Source: Anaerolineaceae bacterium UBA5365 (GTDB taxonomy: Bacteria; Chloroflexota; Anaerolineae; Anaerolineales; Anaerolineaceae). From it: DNA of 17,225 nt. The stretch spans positions 453 to 17,677 of the forward strand of contig DHPL01000030.1 in the NCBI GenBank assembly GCA_002407905.1, read 5' to 3'. Positions within the stretch are counted from its first letter, which is position 1, and every line of letters begins with the position of its first letter. A program made the position numbers and the translations under genes. The notes beneath the pieces are model-generated. The model was given only the letters and a program-made list of their open reading frames with translations. It did not search any database and was not told where the DNA came from. Below, piece after piece: positions 1-7,575 of this stretch.

Positions 1-1950
1 TACGACCGCAAATACCTGCGCTTCGGCACCTCCGGGGTGCGCGGCCGCTGGGGTGAAGACTTTACTGAAGCCCGCGCGCGCCAGGTGGTCCAGGCCATCT
101 GCGACTTCCTGAACGCCCGCGGCGTGCCCGCCTTTGTAGGCGCCGAGGACCTCAGCGGCAAGCGCGTGGTCATCGGGCACGACACCCGGCGCAACTCGGA
201 CCGCGTAAGCGAATGGGTCGCCGAGACCTGCCTGGCCAACGGCTTTGCCATCGATACCGGCACCCGCGACGTGCCCACCCCGGCCCTGGCCTTCTACGAA
301 ACCGAAGTGCTGCCCCCCGATGAGGTGGCCGGCCTGGTCATCGCCACTGCCAGCCACAACCCGCCGGAATGGCAGGGCATCAAGTTCAACCCGCGCCTGG
401 GTTACCCCGCCCCCACCAACGTTACCGACTACATCGCCTTCCGCATCAACGAACTGCAGCTTGAAGATCAGGGCGGCGCAGCGGTGCCGGTGGAAGCAGC
501 CCGCCAGCGCGGCTTGGTCCGCGGCTTTGACCCCCTGGACGATTACGTCAAATGGATTCAGGCAAACGGCAAGGGCAATGCCCGCATCCCCCTGGACCTT
601 GACCGCATCCGCCGCTACTTCGCCGATAAGCTGGTGGTGGTGGATGAGATGCACGGCGCCGGCCGCGGCTACCTCACCCGCCTCATGGGCGAGGCCGGCA
701 TCCGCTACACCGTCTTGCATGCCCAGGTGGACCCCGAACTGGGCGGCCAGGATTACGCCAACCCCGAAGAACCTTTCAATGCCCTGCTCAAGGAAACCGT
801 GCGCAAAACAGGCGCGCAGCTGGGCCTGGGCATGGATACCGATGCCGACCGTTTTGGCATCGTGGACAAAGGCGGCGTTTACTTCCGCCCCAACCAAATT
901 CTGCCCATGCTGCTCTACTATCTTGGCGTGGAGCGCGGCCTCACCGGCCGGGTGATCGCCACCCAAACCGGTTCGCCCCTTCTGGAGCCTATCGCCGGGA
1001 TGATCCGCGACAACCAGGCCAATCAGCCGGCTAAAGGCGTGCTGCCTGGTTACATCGGCCAGCGTATCTACAAGCCCCGCGTTGGCGATATCCAGACCCG
1101 GGTCCTGAAATACGCCTTTTCAGTGCCGGTGGGCATTAAGTACATCGAAGAGATCCGCCGCACCGATGCCTCGTATAAGAACCTCAAGGAACTGCCCGCG
1201 GATTGGCGCGACCGTATTCTGATCGGCGGGGAAGAATCCAGCGGCCTCACCACGCGCGGGCACATCACCGATAAGGACGGCCCCTGGGCCAATATGCTCA
1301 TCCTGGACATGCTGGCCTACTATGGCACCCGCGCCAAAAACCCCCTGCACGGCCTGCAGGCCATTTGGGAGGAGCTGGTGAGCCAGCCCGGGCTCTGGGA
1401 AAGCTTTGGCACCGCCACCGACCCCACAAGCCGCGCCGGCCGCGCCGATGTGGACGCGCCGCTGGAAGCCAAGGAAGCCTTTATTGACTCCTACCTGGAT
1501 TTAGGCCAGGACGGCAAGCCTGTTAAGCTCAGCGGGCTGGAGGTAGAGTATCTGGGCGGCATCCGCTATGAACTGGTGGAGATGCAGCTGCGTGACCCCC
1601 AGGGCGACAACCGGCACTACCTGCGCGTACGCGCCAGCGGTACCGAACCCATCAACCGCATCTACATCGAGAGCTCCGTGCCGGCCACCGGCCAGCGCCT
1701 GATGAAAGACGCCCTGGCCCGCCTGGAAGCCATCACCCGCGGCGTGCTCAGGCACGCAAGCAGCGAATGGCAGCTGGCCGAGATGCTGGCCAACACCACC
1801 CTCACCCCCATGCTGCTGGAAACCGTGCAGGCCTTGTTGGCCAAAAAGGGCTGGAGCCCGGACGCGCTCAAGCTGCGCATGCAAACCATGCTCACGGCGC
1901 TGGAAAAGCGCAACCGCAAAGTCCTGGGCGCCTGGCTGGAAGCCTTATAA
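1..1950 (+). CDS. Phosphoglucomutase/phosphomannomutase (alpha-D-phosphohexomutase), 5' end outside window
   Basis: This enzyme interconverts hexose 1- and 6-phosphates through a phosphoserine intermediate in the cytoplasm. The reading frame is open from base 1 and begins with YDRKYLRFGTSGVRG, the N-terminal signature of the superfamily, so the GTG at 37 is not the start and only a few residues are missing upstream. Family motifs appear in order: the catalytic phosphoserine loop TASHNP (Ser codon 352-354), the metal loop DTDADR (835-852), the sugar-binding loop GEESSG (1228-1245) and the phosphate-binding loop RASGTEP (1630-1650). All four domains are therefore present. About 90 residues of predicted helix follow the last domain, making the protein (at least 649 residues) longer than the usual 450-580. 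Whether glucose or mannose phosphate is preferred cannot be told from these motifs. A hairpin terminator follows at 1978-2012. Confidence 0.95.
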   Translation, partial: YDRKYLRFGTSGVRGRWGEDFTEARARQVVQAICDFLNARGVPAFVGAEDLSGKRVVIGHDTRRNSDRVSEWVAETCLANGFAIDTGTRDVPTPALAFYETEVLPPDEVAGLVIATASHNPPEWQGIKFNPRLGYPAPTNVTDYIAFRINELQLEDQGGAAVPVEAARQRGLVRGFDPLDDYVKWIQANGKGNARIPLDLDRIRRYFADKLVVVDEMHGAGRGYLTRLMGEAGIRYTVLHAQVDPELGGQDYANPEEPFNALLKETVRKTGAQLGLGMDTDADRFGIVDKGGVYFRPNQILPMLLYYLGVERGLTGRVIATQTGSPLLEPIAGMIRDNQANQPAKGVLPGYIGQRIYKPRVGDIQTRVLKYAFSVPVGIKYIEEIRRTDASYKNLKELPADWRDRILIGGEESSGLTTRGHITDKDGPWANMLILDMLAYYGTRAKNPLHGLQAIWEELVSQPGLWESFGTATDPTSRAGRADVDAPLEAKEAFIDSYLDLGQDGKPVKLSGLEVEYLGGIRYELVEMQLRDPQGDNRHYLRVRASGTEPINRIYIESSVPATGQRLMKDALARLEAITRGVLRHASSEWQLAEMLANTTLTPMLLETVQALLAKKGWSPDALKLRMQTMLTALEKRNRKVLGAWLEAL

Positions 1951-1977
1951 ACCCGCCCTCTGATCAATAAACTCCCC

Positions 1978-2012
1978 TGCAAGCCCCATCAAAAAGGGGC
2001 TTGCAATTTTTT
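1978..2012 (+). terminator. Rho-independent terminator after the phosphohexomutase
   Basis: TGCAAGCCCC (1978-1987) and GGGGCTTGCA (1996-2005) form a perfect 10-bp stem with an 8-nt A-rich loop. ATTTTTT follows directly. It lies 28 nt after the stop codon and separates the sugar-phosphate gene from the sigma factor operon. Confidence 0.92.
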
Positions 2013-2078
2013 CAAGCCCTAACTTCATCAAATCTTATTCGTCTTCAAACCATCACTCTCCTTTCTGGCCTGAGATTG

Positions 2079-2084
2079 TATAGT
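2079..2084 (+). promoter_or_regulatory. Weak -10-like box before the sigma factor gene
   Basis: TATAGT lies 16 nt before the ATG, preceded by TG. No convincing -35 is visible at the usual distance. ECF operons are often autoregulated by a different motif, so this box may not be the main promoter. Confidence 0.3.
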
Positions 2085-2100
2085 TAACAGAGATCTCGCA

Positions 2101-2697
2101 ATGATGGACGAAAAAGCTGCAATCGCATCGATTAAAGAAGGCAAGCTTGAGGGCATGGAACTGCTCGTAAAGCGCTATCAGGACAAGGCTTTTCACGCGG
2201 CTATGATGGTCGTCAGAGACCATCACCTGGCAGAAGACATCGTACAGCAATGTTTTCTCAAGGCCTACGACAATATTCAAAACTTCAGAACTGAACTCCC
2301 TTTCGGGCCCTGGTTTTACCGCATCGTCATTAACCAGGCGATCAACACCGCGCGCGAGCAGGCGCGCCTTAGACCACTGGACCCGGAACCTGAAGAAGAT
2401 GAAGGCGCCCTCGCGCGCTGGATCGTAGACCCACAGCCAATGCCCGAGGAAAGCCTGGCCCACGTGCAAACCGCGCGTGAGCTGCGCGAAGCTCTGGCCA
2501 AACTGAGCCCGGAGCATCGCGGAGTGCTGGTGATGCGCTATTACCTGCAGATGGGCGATAAAGAGATCGCCCGCCAGCAGAAACGGCCGCTAAGCACGGT
2601 GAAGTGGTGGGTGCGCAGCGCCAGGCGCAAAATGCGCGCCATCTTGGCTCAGGACCCACCCCCACCGGTTGGAAAAGAAGGAGTACCCCATGAATGA
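2101..2697 (+). CDS. ECF-type RNA polymerase sigma factor
   Basis: This is a 198-residue alternative sigma factor that would direct RNA polymerase to a stress- or signal-dependent regulon. Region 2 covers roughly residues 20-85 (LVKRYQDKAF through the AEDIVQQCFLKAYDNI core and the PWFYRIVINQA segment). Region 4 covers roughly residues 124-185 (KLSPEHRGVLVMRYY, then a helix-turn-helix with KEIARQQKRPLSTVKWWVRSARRKMR). A charged linker of about 40 residues joins them. The usual VKSR of the recognition helix is VKWW here. Either of two adjacent ATGs (2101, 2104) could start it, and no strong ribosome site is visible. Its stop codon lies inside the start of the anti-sigma gene (8-nt overlap), the standard layout for a sigma/anti-sigma pair. 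The subgroup and inducing signal cannot be named from sequence alone. Confidence 0.92.
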   Translation: MMDEKAAIASIKEGKLEGMELLVKRYQDKAFHAAMMVVRDHHLAEDIVQQCFLKAYDNIQNFRTELPFGPWFYRIVINQAINTAREQARLRPLDPEPEEDEGALARWIVDPQPMPEESLAHVQTARELREALAKLSPEHRGVLVMRYYLQMGDKEIARQQKRPLSTVKWWVRSARRKMRAILAQDPPPPVGKEGVPHE

Positions 2698-4480
2698 CAC
2701 CCGCCTGAAACGGTTGTTTAATGAATTAGCCGCCGAAGACCAGGGCGCCAGGGCGCCCGAGGTCTGGCCCGCAGTCAGGTTTGCCTTGCTGGAGCGCCAA
2801 ACGCAAAAACAAGGAGCAAACATGAAAACCCCCTTTCTTAAGAATGCCTGGGCTTACGCCGCGGCATTAACTTTACTGGCCTTCATCGCCTTCGGGGCAT
2901 TTACCCCCCAGGGCAAGGTGCTGGCCCAAAGCATTATTCGTTTCTTCAAACCCAGCACCGCGGAGCAGGTGGTCCTGCCCACCCAGCCCCTGCCGCTTGT
3001 GGAAGCAAACGAAAACCAGCCTGTAGAGGCCATGGTGCCTATCGAATCGATTGAGCAGACCCCTGTGCATTGCAATGACCAGGATTTTCCGCGCTGTTCC
3101 CTGGAAGAGGTGCTGCCCTACCTGAGTTTCGAGCCCAAGCTGCCACAGGACCTGCCGGATGGCTTCCAGTTCGGCGGCGCCAAGGCCGAAGCTAACAGCC
3201 TTTGGGTCTATTACGAAAACCCCGGAGGCGGCCTTTACCTCTTCGAAACCCCCGTTTCCGATCGGCCGCTTACCTTTCCTGTCGGCGTCAGCGCTCAGAT
3301 CCGCCCTGCCACGGTTGCCGGGATGCCCGCGGAGTATGTTGAGGGCTATTGGCAGGCAGGCACCAGCTTTGATAGCCAGGAATGGGTAGCGGATGAAAAC
3401 GCTCAATATCTGGCCTGGCAGGATGCTGAACTGCAGTATCGCCTCACCAGCCTGGGCGCCAAAGTGCCCGATAGCCTCCGCCTGGGTCAGGAAGCCTTGC
3501 AGGCTATCGCCAACTCAGTGAGCCCGCAGCAATTCAAGGCTGCCTCCGCCGAAGCCGGCCTGAACCCCCAGGAATTGGCCGCCAAAGCCGGCTTTGAATT
3601 CGTGGAGCCCAGGCAGCTGCCGCCAGGTTTTTCGCGGGGCAAAACCACCAACAACCCCGCATGGGGCAGCGTTTGCCAGAGCTACGAGCCGCTCGAAGGC
3701 GATGGCTGGCCGCTGATCCTGGCCGAGTGGCACGGTAACCTGCCCTCGGTGAAGCAGCTCACGCTCCAGGAACTGGTCCATGGCCATCAGATCCAGACCA
3801 ATATCACCAACCTTCCCGTCCGCGGAGCGGATGGCGGAATGGGCACCCTCTTGGATAACGGCATTGTGGTCAACGTGGTTTGCAGCGATCTTGATGAGCG
3901 GGCCAACCAGGTGCTGATTTGGAAGCAGGGCAATCGTTCGCACGCGATCTTCTTCCCCTGGCAGGATCACCGCGGCCGTCCCTTTGCCACCCAAATGGAG
4001 GTGGTGCGCATGGCCGAGCAGATCAATGGTGTTCCCGTTGAGGAAGAACCCGCGCTGGACCCCTTCCGCCTGCCTTCTTTGCAGGCTGCCAGCCAGGTTT
4101 ATGGCGCACCGGTAGCCTTCCCGCGGCAGCTTTTCCCAGGTTTCCATTTGCAGAACTTTGCGGTTTGGGATAACCCTGTCAATGAGATGGCCATCACCAG
4201 TTTTGTTAAGCAAGCCAACCTGGAATACGGCGGGGTCTGGCAGAAACCCGCGGAAGCTGAGGGCTTGACCAACCAGGATAACAGCGAAAAAGTGAGCGTG
4301 TGGGGGCAGGATGGCTACTTGTACTCCTATTGCCAATTGGACCCCCTCACCGGGATCAATCACTGCTCCAGCACTTTGACCTGGCTGGCCAGCGGCCAGG
4401 AGTACAGCGTCCATTTCAATCTGCTGCGCCCCATCAGCCCGGAGGAAATGCTAAGCATAGCGGAGAGCATGCGTCCCTAA
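2690..4480 (+). CDS. Membrane-anchored anti-sigma factor with three tandem extracytoplasmic modules
   Basis: This is the likely partner and inhibitor of the sigma factor just upstream, 596 residues from the ATG at 2690. That start has a strong ribosome site, AGAAGGAG, 6 nt before it; a TTG at 2669 is open but has no support. Residues 1-44 form a short charged cytoplasmic part without the cysteines of a zinc-binding anti-sigma domain. One membrane segment spans about 53-71, followed by a Pro/Glu-rich linker (86-125). The exported part appears to hold three diverged copies of a DUF4367-like fold, at about 137-277, 293-446 and 461-594. Each begins near an LP-x-GF or FPGF motif and ends in a short helix such as LQAIANSV or MLSIAESM. 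The only six cysteines are C128, C136, C329, C398, C548 and C559, two in or next to each module, which fits disulfides outside the membrane. A second in-frame start lies at 2822. The anti-sigma role rests on position and topology; the ligand is unknown. Confidence 0.82.
   Translation: MNDTRLKRLFNELAAEDQGARAPEVWPAVRFALLERQTQKQGANMKTPFLKNAWAYAAALTLLAFIAFGAFTPQGKVLAQSIIRFFKPSTAEQVVLPTQPLPLVEANENQPVEAMVPIESIEQTPVHCNDQDFPRCSLEEVLPYLSFEPKLPQDLPDGFQFGGAKAEANSLWVYYENPGGGLYLFETPVSDRPLTFPVGVSAQIRPATVAGMPAEYVEGYWQAGTSFDSQEWVADENAQYLAWQDAELQYRLTSLGAKVPDSLRLGQEALQAIANSVSPQQFKAASAEAGLNPQELAAKAGFEFVEPRQLPPGFSRGKTTNNPAWGSVCQSYEPLEGDGWPLILAEWHGNLPSVKQLTLQELVHGHQIQTNITNLPVRGADGGMGTLLDNGIVVNVVCSDLDERANQVLIWKQGNRSHAIFFPWQDHRGRPFATQMEVVRMAEQINGVPVEEEPALDPFRLPSLQAASQVYGAPVAFPRQLFPGFHLQNFAVWDNPVNEMAITSFVKQANLEYGGVWQKPAEAEGLTNQDNSEKVSVWGQDGYLYSYCQLDPLTGINHCSSTLTWLASGQEYSVHFNLLRPISPEEMLSIAESMRP
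2811..2824 (+). promoter_or_regulatory. Second ribosome site and in-frame ATG inside the anti-sigma gene
   Basis: AAGGAG (2811-2816) stands 5 nt before an in-frame ATG at 2822. Starting there would skip the 44-residue cytoplasmic part and give a protein beginning MKTPFLKNAW directly before the hydrophobic segment, which resembles a signal peptide. Both this site and the one at 2676-2683 match the consensus well, so two products from one gene are possible. Confidence 0.5.
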
Positions 4481-4504
4481 CCCTAAGAAGTAAGCCGCGC
4501 ACAA

Positions 4505-4530
4505 TCAGGCCTGGGAAAACCCAGGCCTGA
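4505..4530 (+). terminator. Perfect inverted repeat after the anti-sigma gene, probable terminator
   Basis: TCAGGCCTGGG (4505-4515), an AAAA loop and CCCAGGCCTGA (4520-4530) form a perfect 11-bp hairpin 24 nt after the stop codon. The tail ACCTTTATC is poor in T, so intrinsic termination may be weak or work in both directions. The rest of the 4481-4712 gap holds only the next promoter and leader. Confidence 0.55.
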
Positions 4531-4568
4531 ACCTTTATCAACCCTCCCGGATTTCAAGGCAATCTGCC

Positions 4569-4599
4569 TTGCCCCGGCGGCCGCCATCCCGGGTATAAT
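4569..4599 (+). promoter_or_regulatory. Promoter of the 4713/5552 gene pair
   Basis: A consensus -10, TATAAT, lies at 4594-4599. The best -35 candidate is TTGCCC (4569-4574), with a rather long 19-nt spacer. Transcription from about 4606 would leave a leader of roughly 107 nt before the ATG at 4713. That leader contains two GGATCC palindromes, but I do not recognise a riboswitch. Confidence 0.5.
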
Positions 4600-4712
4600 C
4601 AAGGTGTTCCCCAAAAATTTCAATTGCATACCGGATCCGCCGTCCATACCTGTTCAGCATGCGAGCAGGCATTGCCCTGGGATCCGCAGCCCCAACTCGG
4701 AAAGGAGTTTAT

Positions 4713-5555
4713 ATGACCCTCATCGGCAAGATTCTCAGCTCAGCCGGCGCCAGTTACACGCGCACGGCCTTTCCCTATACGCCCGGCGTGGAATGGCTCG
4801 CGAAGCGCCTCAAGGAAGACCGGTACCTCACCGGCCTCAATTACCTCAAACTGGCGGAGCACATGACCGGCCTGATCAGCTACCAGGCCGTACTGCCCCC
4901 GGAAACCCTTGCCACTGCTGCTGCCGCCCTAAGCCAGGCCCTGCTGCACAACGGCTTCATTGCCCTGCGAACCATTAACTACTTTGGCTCGCCCGATCCC
5001 TACCAAGCCCTCAACATGATCTTCGCCTGCCGCCAGGAGCAGGTAACCTACTATGAGCTGATCTTTAACACGCCTGCCAGCCAGGCCCTCAACCGATCCC
5101 AGAGCTGGGACCTCACCTGGTTTCGGCAGGAAGCTGAAGAGCCCATCTATCAGCCCGGCGAGCTGCCGGAGCTGCGTGCCAAATGGGCCGGCCTGGTCCA
5201 GCCCCAATTCGCCCCCCAATTCGCCGAGGCCCCAGCCGGTACAGGGCCCGGGTATTACACCTACACCTTGCCAGCCCTGGCAGACGACCCTTACTATCAG
5301 CAACCCCTCGCGCTGCTCCGCCTCAACGGCCGGGGCCGGGTGGAGAAATTGTGCCAGCGCCGGCTGTGGAAACGCGTCTATCTCAAAGGGCGGATATGGC
5401 AGGATCTCATCGGCGTAGGGGCGGGCTGGCCTTACTTTTCGGCGGTCAGCGAAGCCCGGGCCCGGGCCCTGATTGCCGGCGATGCCATCCCGCGCCTGGA
5501 GGATTACCGTCCGCGTGACTGGCCGGTCTACCCCCAGGGAAAGGAGCTGGCATGA
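4713..5555 (+). CDS. Hypothetical protein, 280 residues, first of an unrecognised pair
   Basis: I do not recognise this family. The ATG at 4713 is preferred because AAAGGAG (4701-4707) sits 5 nt before it; an upstream in-frame ATG at 4659 has no ribosome site. The product looks soluble: no membrane segment or signal peptide is visible. It is rich in aromatic residues and Leu/Ala, with helices likely in the first 110 residues. A Pro/Gln-rich stretch around residues 165-195 (QPQFAPQFAEAPAGTGPGYY) divides it from a basic C-terminal part (RLNGRGRVEKLCQRRLWKRVYLKGR). No catalytic motif stands out. Its stop overlaps the next ATG as ATGA, so the two products are probably made together. Confidence 0.78.
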   Translation: MTLIGKILSSAGASYTRTAFPYTPGVEWLAKRLKEDRYLTGLNYLKLAEHMTGLISYQAVLPPETLATAAAALSQALLHNGFIALRTINYFGSPDPYQALNMIFACRQEQVTYYELIFNTPASQALNRSQSWDLTWFRQEAEEPIYQPGELPELRAKWAGLVQPQFAPQFAEAPAGTGPGYYTYTLPALADDPYYQQPLALLRLNGRGRVEKLCQRRLWKRVYLKGRIWQDLIGVGAGWPYFSAVSEARARALIAGDAIPRLEDYRPRDWPVYPQGKELA

Positions 5556-5818
5556 GAAAATTCCTTTTCCCCCTGCCTGAAGAAGAGCCAGGCACCGATC
5601 CCTGGAAAACCTTCCTCATCATCTGCCAGCCCGGGAGCAGCGATTGCGGAAAATGCATTTTTCCCGAAGGCTGGGGCTTTGCTTACCTGGAAGCCGATGG
5701 CCAATGGACCAGGGAGCCCTTCCCCCAGGCCCCATTATTCCCGGATGGCTATAACTTTTACGATGAATACCAGTGGTTCCTGGATTACACACCGCGCCGT
5801 AAACCATTGCAAATATGA
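5552..5818 (+). CDS. Small hypothetical protein with a Cys cluster, second of the pair
   Basis: This is an 88-residue protein translated from an ATG that overlaps the previous stop by 4 nt, with GGAAAGGAG 5 nt upstream. I do not recognise it. It is acidic and aromatic-rich, with no membrane segment. Three cysteines, C25, C32 and C35 (C-x6-C-x2-C), are the only conspicuous feature and could bind a metal or form a redox site; a fourth ligand is not evident. Strict coupling to the 280-residue neighbour suggests they act together. The promoter of the next gene overlaps its stop codon. Confidence 0.7.
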   Translation: MRKFLFPLPEEEPGTDPWKTFLIICQPGSSDCGKCIFPEGWGFAYLEADGQWTREPFPQAPLFPDGYNFYDEYQWFLDYTPRRKPLQI

Positions 5819-5835
5819 CCTTTTTACTGTAAAAT
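5807..5835 (+). promoter_or_regulatory. Sigma-70-type promoter for the degV gene
   Basis: TTGCAA (5807-5812) and TAAAAT (5830-5835) are separated by exactly 17 nt. They match 4/6 and 5/6 of the consensus boxes. The -35 box overlaps the end of the preceding gene, giving a leader of about 80 nt before the DegV start. Confidence 0.6.
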
Positions 5836-5925
5836 CACCGCGTTGATTTCCCCCGCGCCCATCCGCCAAACCGCATTTGCTTCCTTCGGTAAACCCCATC
5901 GGGCGAGAAAATGACAGAGGTGAAT

Positions 5926-6798
5926 ATGCACATCGTGACAGATAGCGGCGCAGATCTCAGTTTCGAAGAATGTAAGGCACTTGGCGTCCACATGCTGCCC
6001 CTGCAGGTAGAAGTGGATGGCATCCCCTACCAAAGCGGGGTGGATATCACCCCCGAGCGTTTCTACGAACTCATGGACGCGGCCGAGAACATGCCCAAAA
6101 CTTCCACCCCTTCGGTGGGCGATTTTGTGGAACTCTACAACCGCCTGGCCAAAGAAGACCCCGAGATTCTCTCGGTTCACATTTCTTCCGGCCTTTCCGC
6201 CACCGCCAACACCGCCCGCACCGCCGCCAAATTGGCCGAAAACGCCAATGTCACCATCGTGGACACGCTTTCACTTTCCGCTGGTACCCAGTGGCAGGTG
6301 CTTGCCGCGGTTGCTCTGGCCCGCGCCGGAGAAACCATGGAAAGCATTGTGGCCAAACTGAAGCAGGTGCAGCAGGCAACCCTGGTGCACTTTACCCTGC
6401 CGGATCTCAAATACCTCATCGCTGGCGGCCGCATCAGCCACCTGAAGGGTATGCTGGCTTCCCTGCTGGGCATCAAGCCCATCATTCAGGTGGATCAGGA
6501 AGACGGCAAGTACTACGATAAGGCCAAAGTGCGCTCTTTCCAAAAAGCCATCAGCCAGATCCCGCAACTGCTTCTGAAGTTCCACCCAGAGGGCACCGAG
6601 CTGCAGGCCCAAATTGCCACCGCGGCCAACCCCGAAGGCGGTCAGATGCTGCGCGATGCCATGGATAAGATTTTCAAATGCACCTGGCTGCCGGAAACCA
6701 GCATCGGCACCGCGCTTGGCGCGCACACCGGCCGCGGCCTGGTAGGCGTGATCACGGCTGCCAAAAAGGCCCTGCCGGAGATTCCCAGCCTCTCGTAA
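5926..6798 (+). CDS. DegV family fatty-acid-binding protein (FakB-like)
   Basis: DegV proteins bind a fatty acid; FakB members present it to the kinase FakA so that exogenous or recycled fatty acids are phosphorylated for phospholipid synthesis. The 290-residue product has the family layout: N-terminal MHIVTDSGADL, the lipid head-group loop TSTPS (residues 59-63), HISSGLSAT (85-93) and GGRISH (167-172). The ATG at 5926 is chosen because AGAGGTG (5915-5921) lies 4 nt before it and the family normally begins directly with this strand. An ATG at 5911 would add five residues. It has its own promoter and terminator and therefore looks monocistronic. No FakA-like kinase is present in the window, so the role in fatty acid activation is by family only. 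Confidence 0.93.
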   Translation: MHIVTDSGADLSFEECKALGVHMLPLQVEVDGIPYQSGVDITPERFYELMDAAENMPKTSTPSVGDFVELYNRLAKEDPEILSVHISSGLSATANTARTAAKLAENANVTIVDTLSLSAGTQWQVLAAVALARAGETMESIVAKLKQVQQATLVHFTLPDLKYLIAGGRISHLKGMLASLLGIKPIIQVDQEDGKYYDKAKVRSFQKAISQIPQLLLKFHPEGTELQAQIATAANPEGGQMLRDAMDKIFKCTWLPETSIGTALGAHTGRGLVGVITAAKKALPEIPSLS

Positions 6799-6803
6799 CA
6801 CTC

Positions 6804-6827
6804 AGCCCGCTTCGGCGGGCTTTTTTT
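6804..6827 (+). terminator. Rho-independent terminator after degV
   Basis: AGCCCGC, the stable loop TTCG and GCGGGCT form a 7-bp hairpin (6804-6821), followed by six further T residues. It begins 5 nt after the stop codon. Confidence 0.95.
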
Positions 6828-6842
6828 CTGTCTAATCACAGC

Positions 6843-6872
6843 CTGTCAGTTAGCGCTCAGCGGTGTTAAAAT
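6843..6872 (+). promoter_or_regulatory. Extended -10 promoter for the mgtC-like gene
   Basis: TGTTAAAAT (6864-6872) is an extended -10 (TG-N-TAAAAT). CTGTCA (6843-6848) is a possible -35 with an 18-nt spacer. The -10 ends only 9 nt before the ATG at 6882 and there is no ribosome site, so the transcript would begin within a few nucleotides of the start codon. Confidence 0.55.
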
Positions 6873-6881
6873 GGCGTTAAT

Positions 6882-7541
6882 ATGAACGCAATACCCCTAC
6901 CCGAAATGCTTTTACGCCTCTTGGCTTCCCTGGTGCTGGGAGGATTGGTTGGCTGGGAACGCGAGCGCGATGCCCAACCTGCCGGCCTGCGCACCCACAT
7001 GGTGCTCGTTATCGGCTGCTGCCTGGCCATGATGCTCTCCATCAACCTCGGCGCCACCACCTTTGCGGACCCCGCCCGCCTGGCCGCCCAGGTTATCAGC
7101 GGCGTGGGCTTCCTGGGCGCCGGCGCCATTATGCGCTACGGCCTGAACATCCGCGGCCTCACCACCGCCTCTACCCTGTGGACCATGTCCATCGTAGGCC
7201 TGGCACTGGGCATGGGCTACTACCTCATCGCCGGAGCGGCAACATTGGCTGTTTATCTGGTCCTGCACCTGGTTGAAAAAGTGAAGCACCGCTTTATGCG
7301 CCAATACGACCACCGCATTTTTCACGTGGAAGTGCGCGATAAGCCCAAGGTGCTGCGCCAGGTGCGCGAGGCGATGGCCAGCGTTACCAAAGCCAACGAT
7401 ACCTTCCTGGTAGAGAAGAACACGGCTGAAAAATACCTTACCTTGGAATCAACAGCCTACCTCAAACCGGGCATCAACCTGGACGAAGTAGTGCAGTCCC
7501 TCGCCGATATTGACGGCGTGCTCTCGATCAAGGTGGAATAG
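6882..7541 (+). CDS. MgtC/SapB family membrane protein
   Basis: This is a 219-residue inner-membrane protein. MgtC members are linked to growth in low magnesium and to control of the F-type ATP synthase in pathogens; in environmental bacteria the role is less clear. Sequence support is strong: GLVGWERERD with PAGLRTHMVLVIG (residues 21-45), VISGVGFLGAGAIM (71-84) and RGLTTASTLW (91-100) are the conserved blocks. Several hydrophobic segments fill residues 8-130. The soluble C-terminal part (about 140-219) resembles the ACT-like tail of the longer MgtC proteins. No magnesium transporter gene lies beside it. The start has no ribosome site and lies close behind a -10 box, pointing to leaderless translation. 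Confidence 0.93.
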   Translation: MNAIPLPEMLLRLLASLVLGGLVGWERERDAQPAGLRTHMVLVIGCCLAMMLSINLGATTFADPARLAAQVISGVGFLGAGAIMRYGLNIRGLTTASTLWTMSIVGLALGMGYYLIAGAATLAVYLVLHLVEKVKHRFMRQYDHRIFHVEVRDKPKVLRQVREAMASVTKANDTFLVEKNTAEKYLTLESTAYLKPGINLDEVVQSLADIDGVLSIKVE

Positions 7542-7563
7542 CGCCCCCGCTCCCTAACTGGAT

Positions 7564-7569
7564 TATACT
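7564..7569 (+). promoter_or_regulatory. -10 box of a probable leaderless transcript (helicase-associated operon)
   Basis: TATACT ends 6 nt before the ATG at 7576, so the expected transcription start is at or next to the A of the start codon. No ribosome site exists in this gap and no clear -35 is seen. Confidence 0.5.
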
Positions 7570-7575
7570 CACCGC

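Noticed and set aside
37..39. GTG as the start of the phosphohexomutase
   Set aside because: It lies inside the conserved FGTSGVRG motif and the frame is open upstream to base 1, so the gene begins outside the window.
3515..4414. 299-residue open frame on the minus strand
   Set aside because: It lies entirely opposite the anti-sigma gene, has no ribosome site or recognisable motif, and is the kind of antisense frame that GC-rich genes commonly leave open.
4604..4978. 124-residue frame beginning in the leader before 4713
   Set aside because: It runs into the 280-residue gene in another frame, has no ribosome site, and its product is low-complexity His/Pro/Arg-rich.
4713..5818. Toxin-antitoxin interpretation of the coupled pair
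   Set aside because: The first protein is too large for typical modules, neither protein shows a nuclease or DNA-binding motif, and overlap alone is not evidence.
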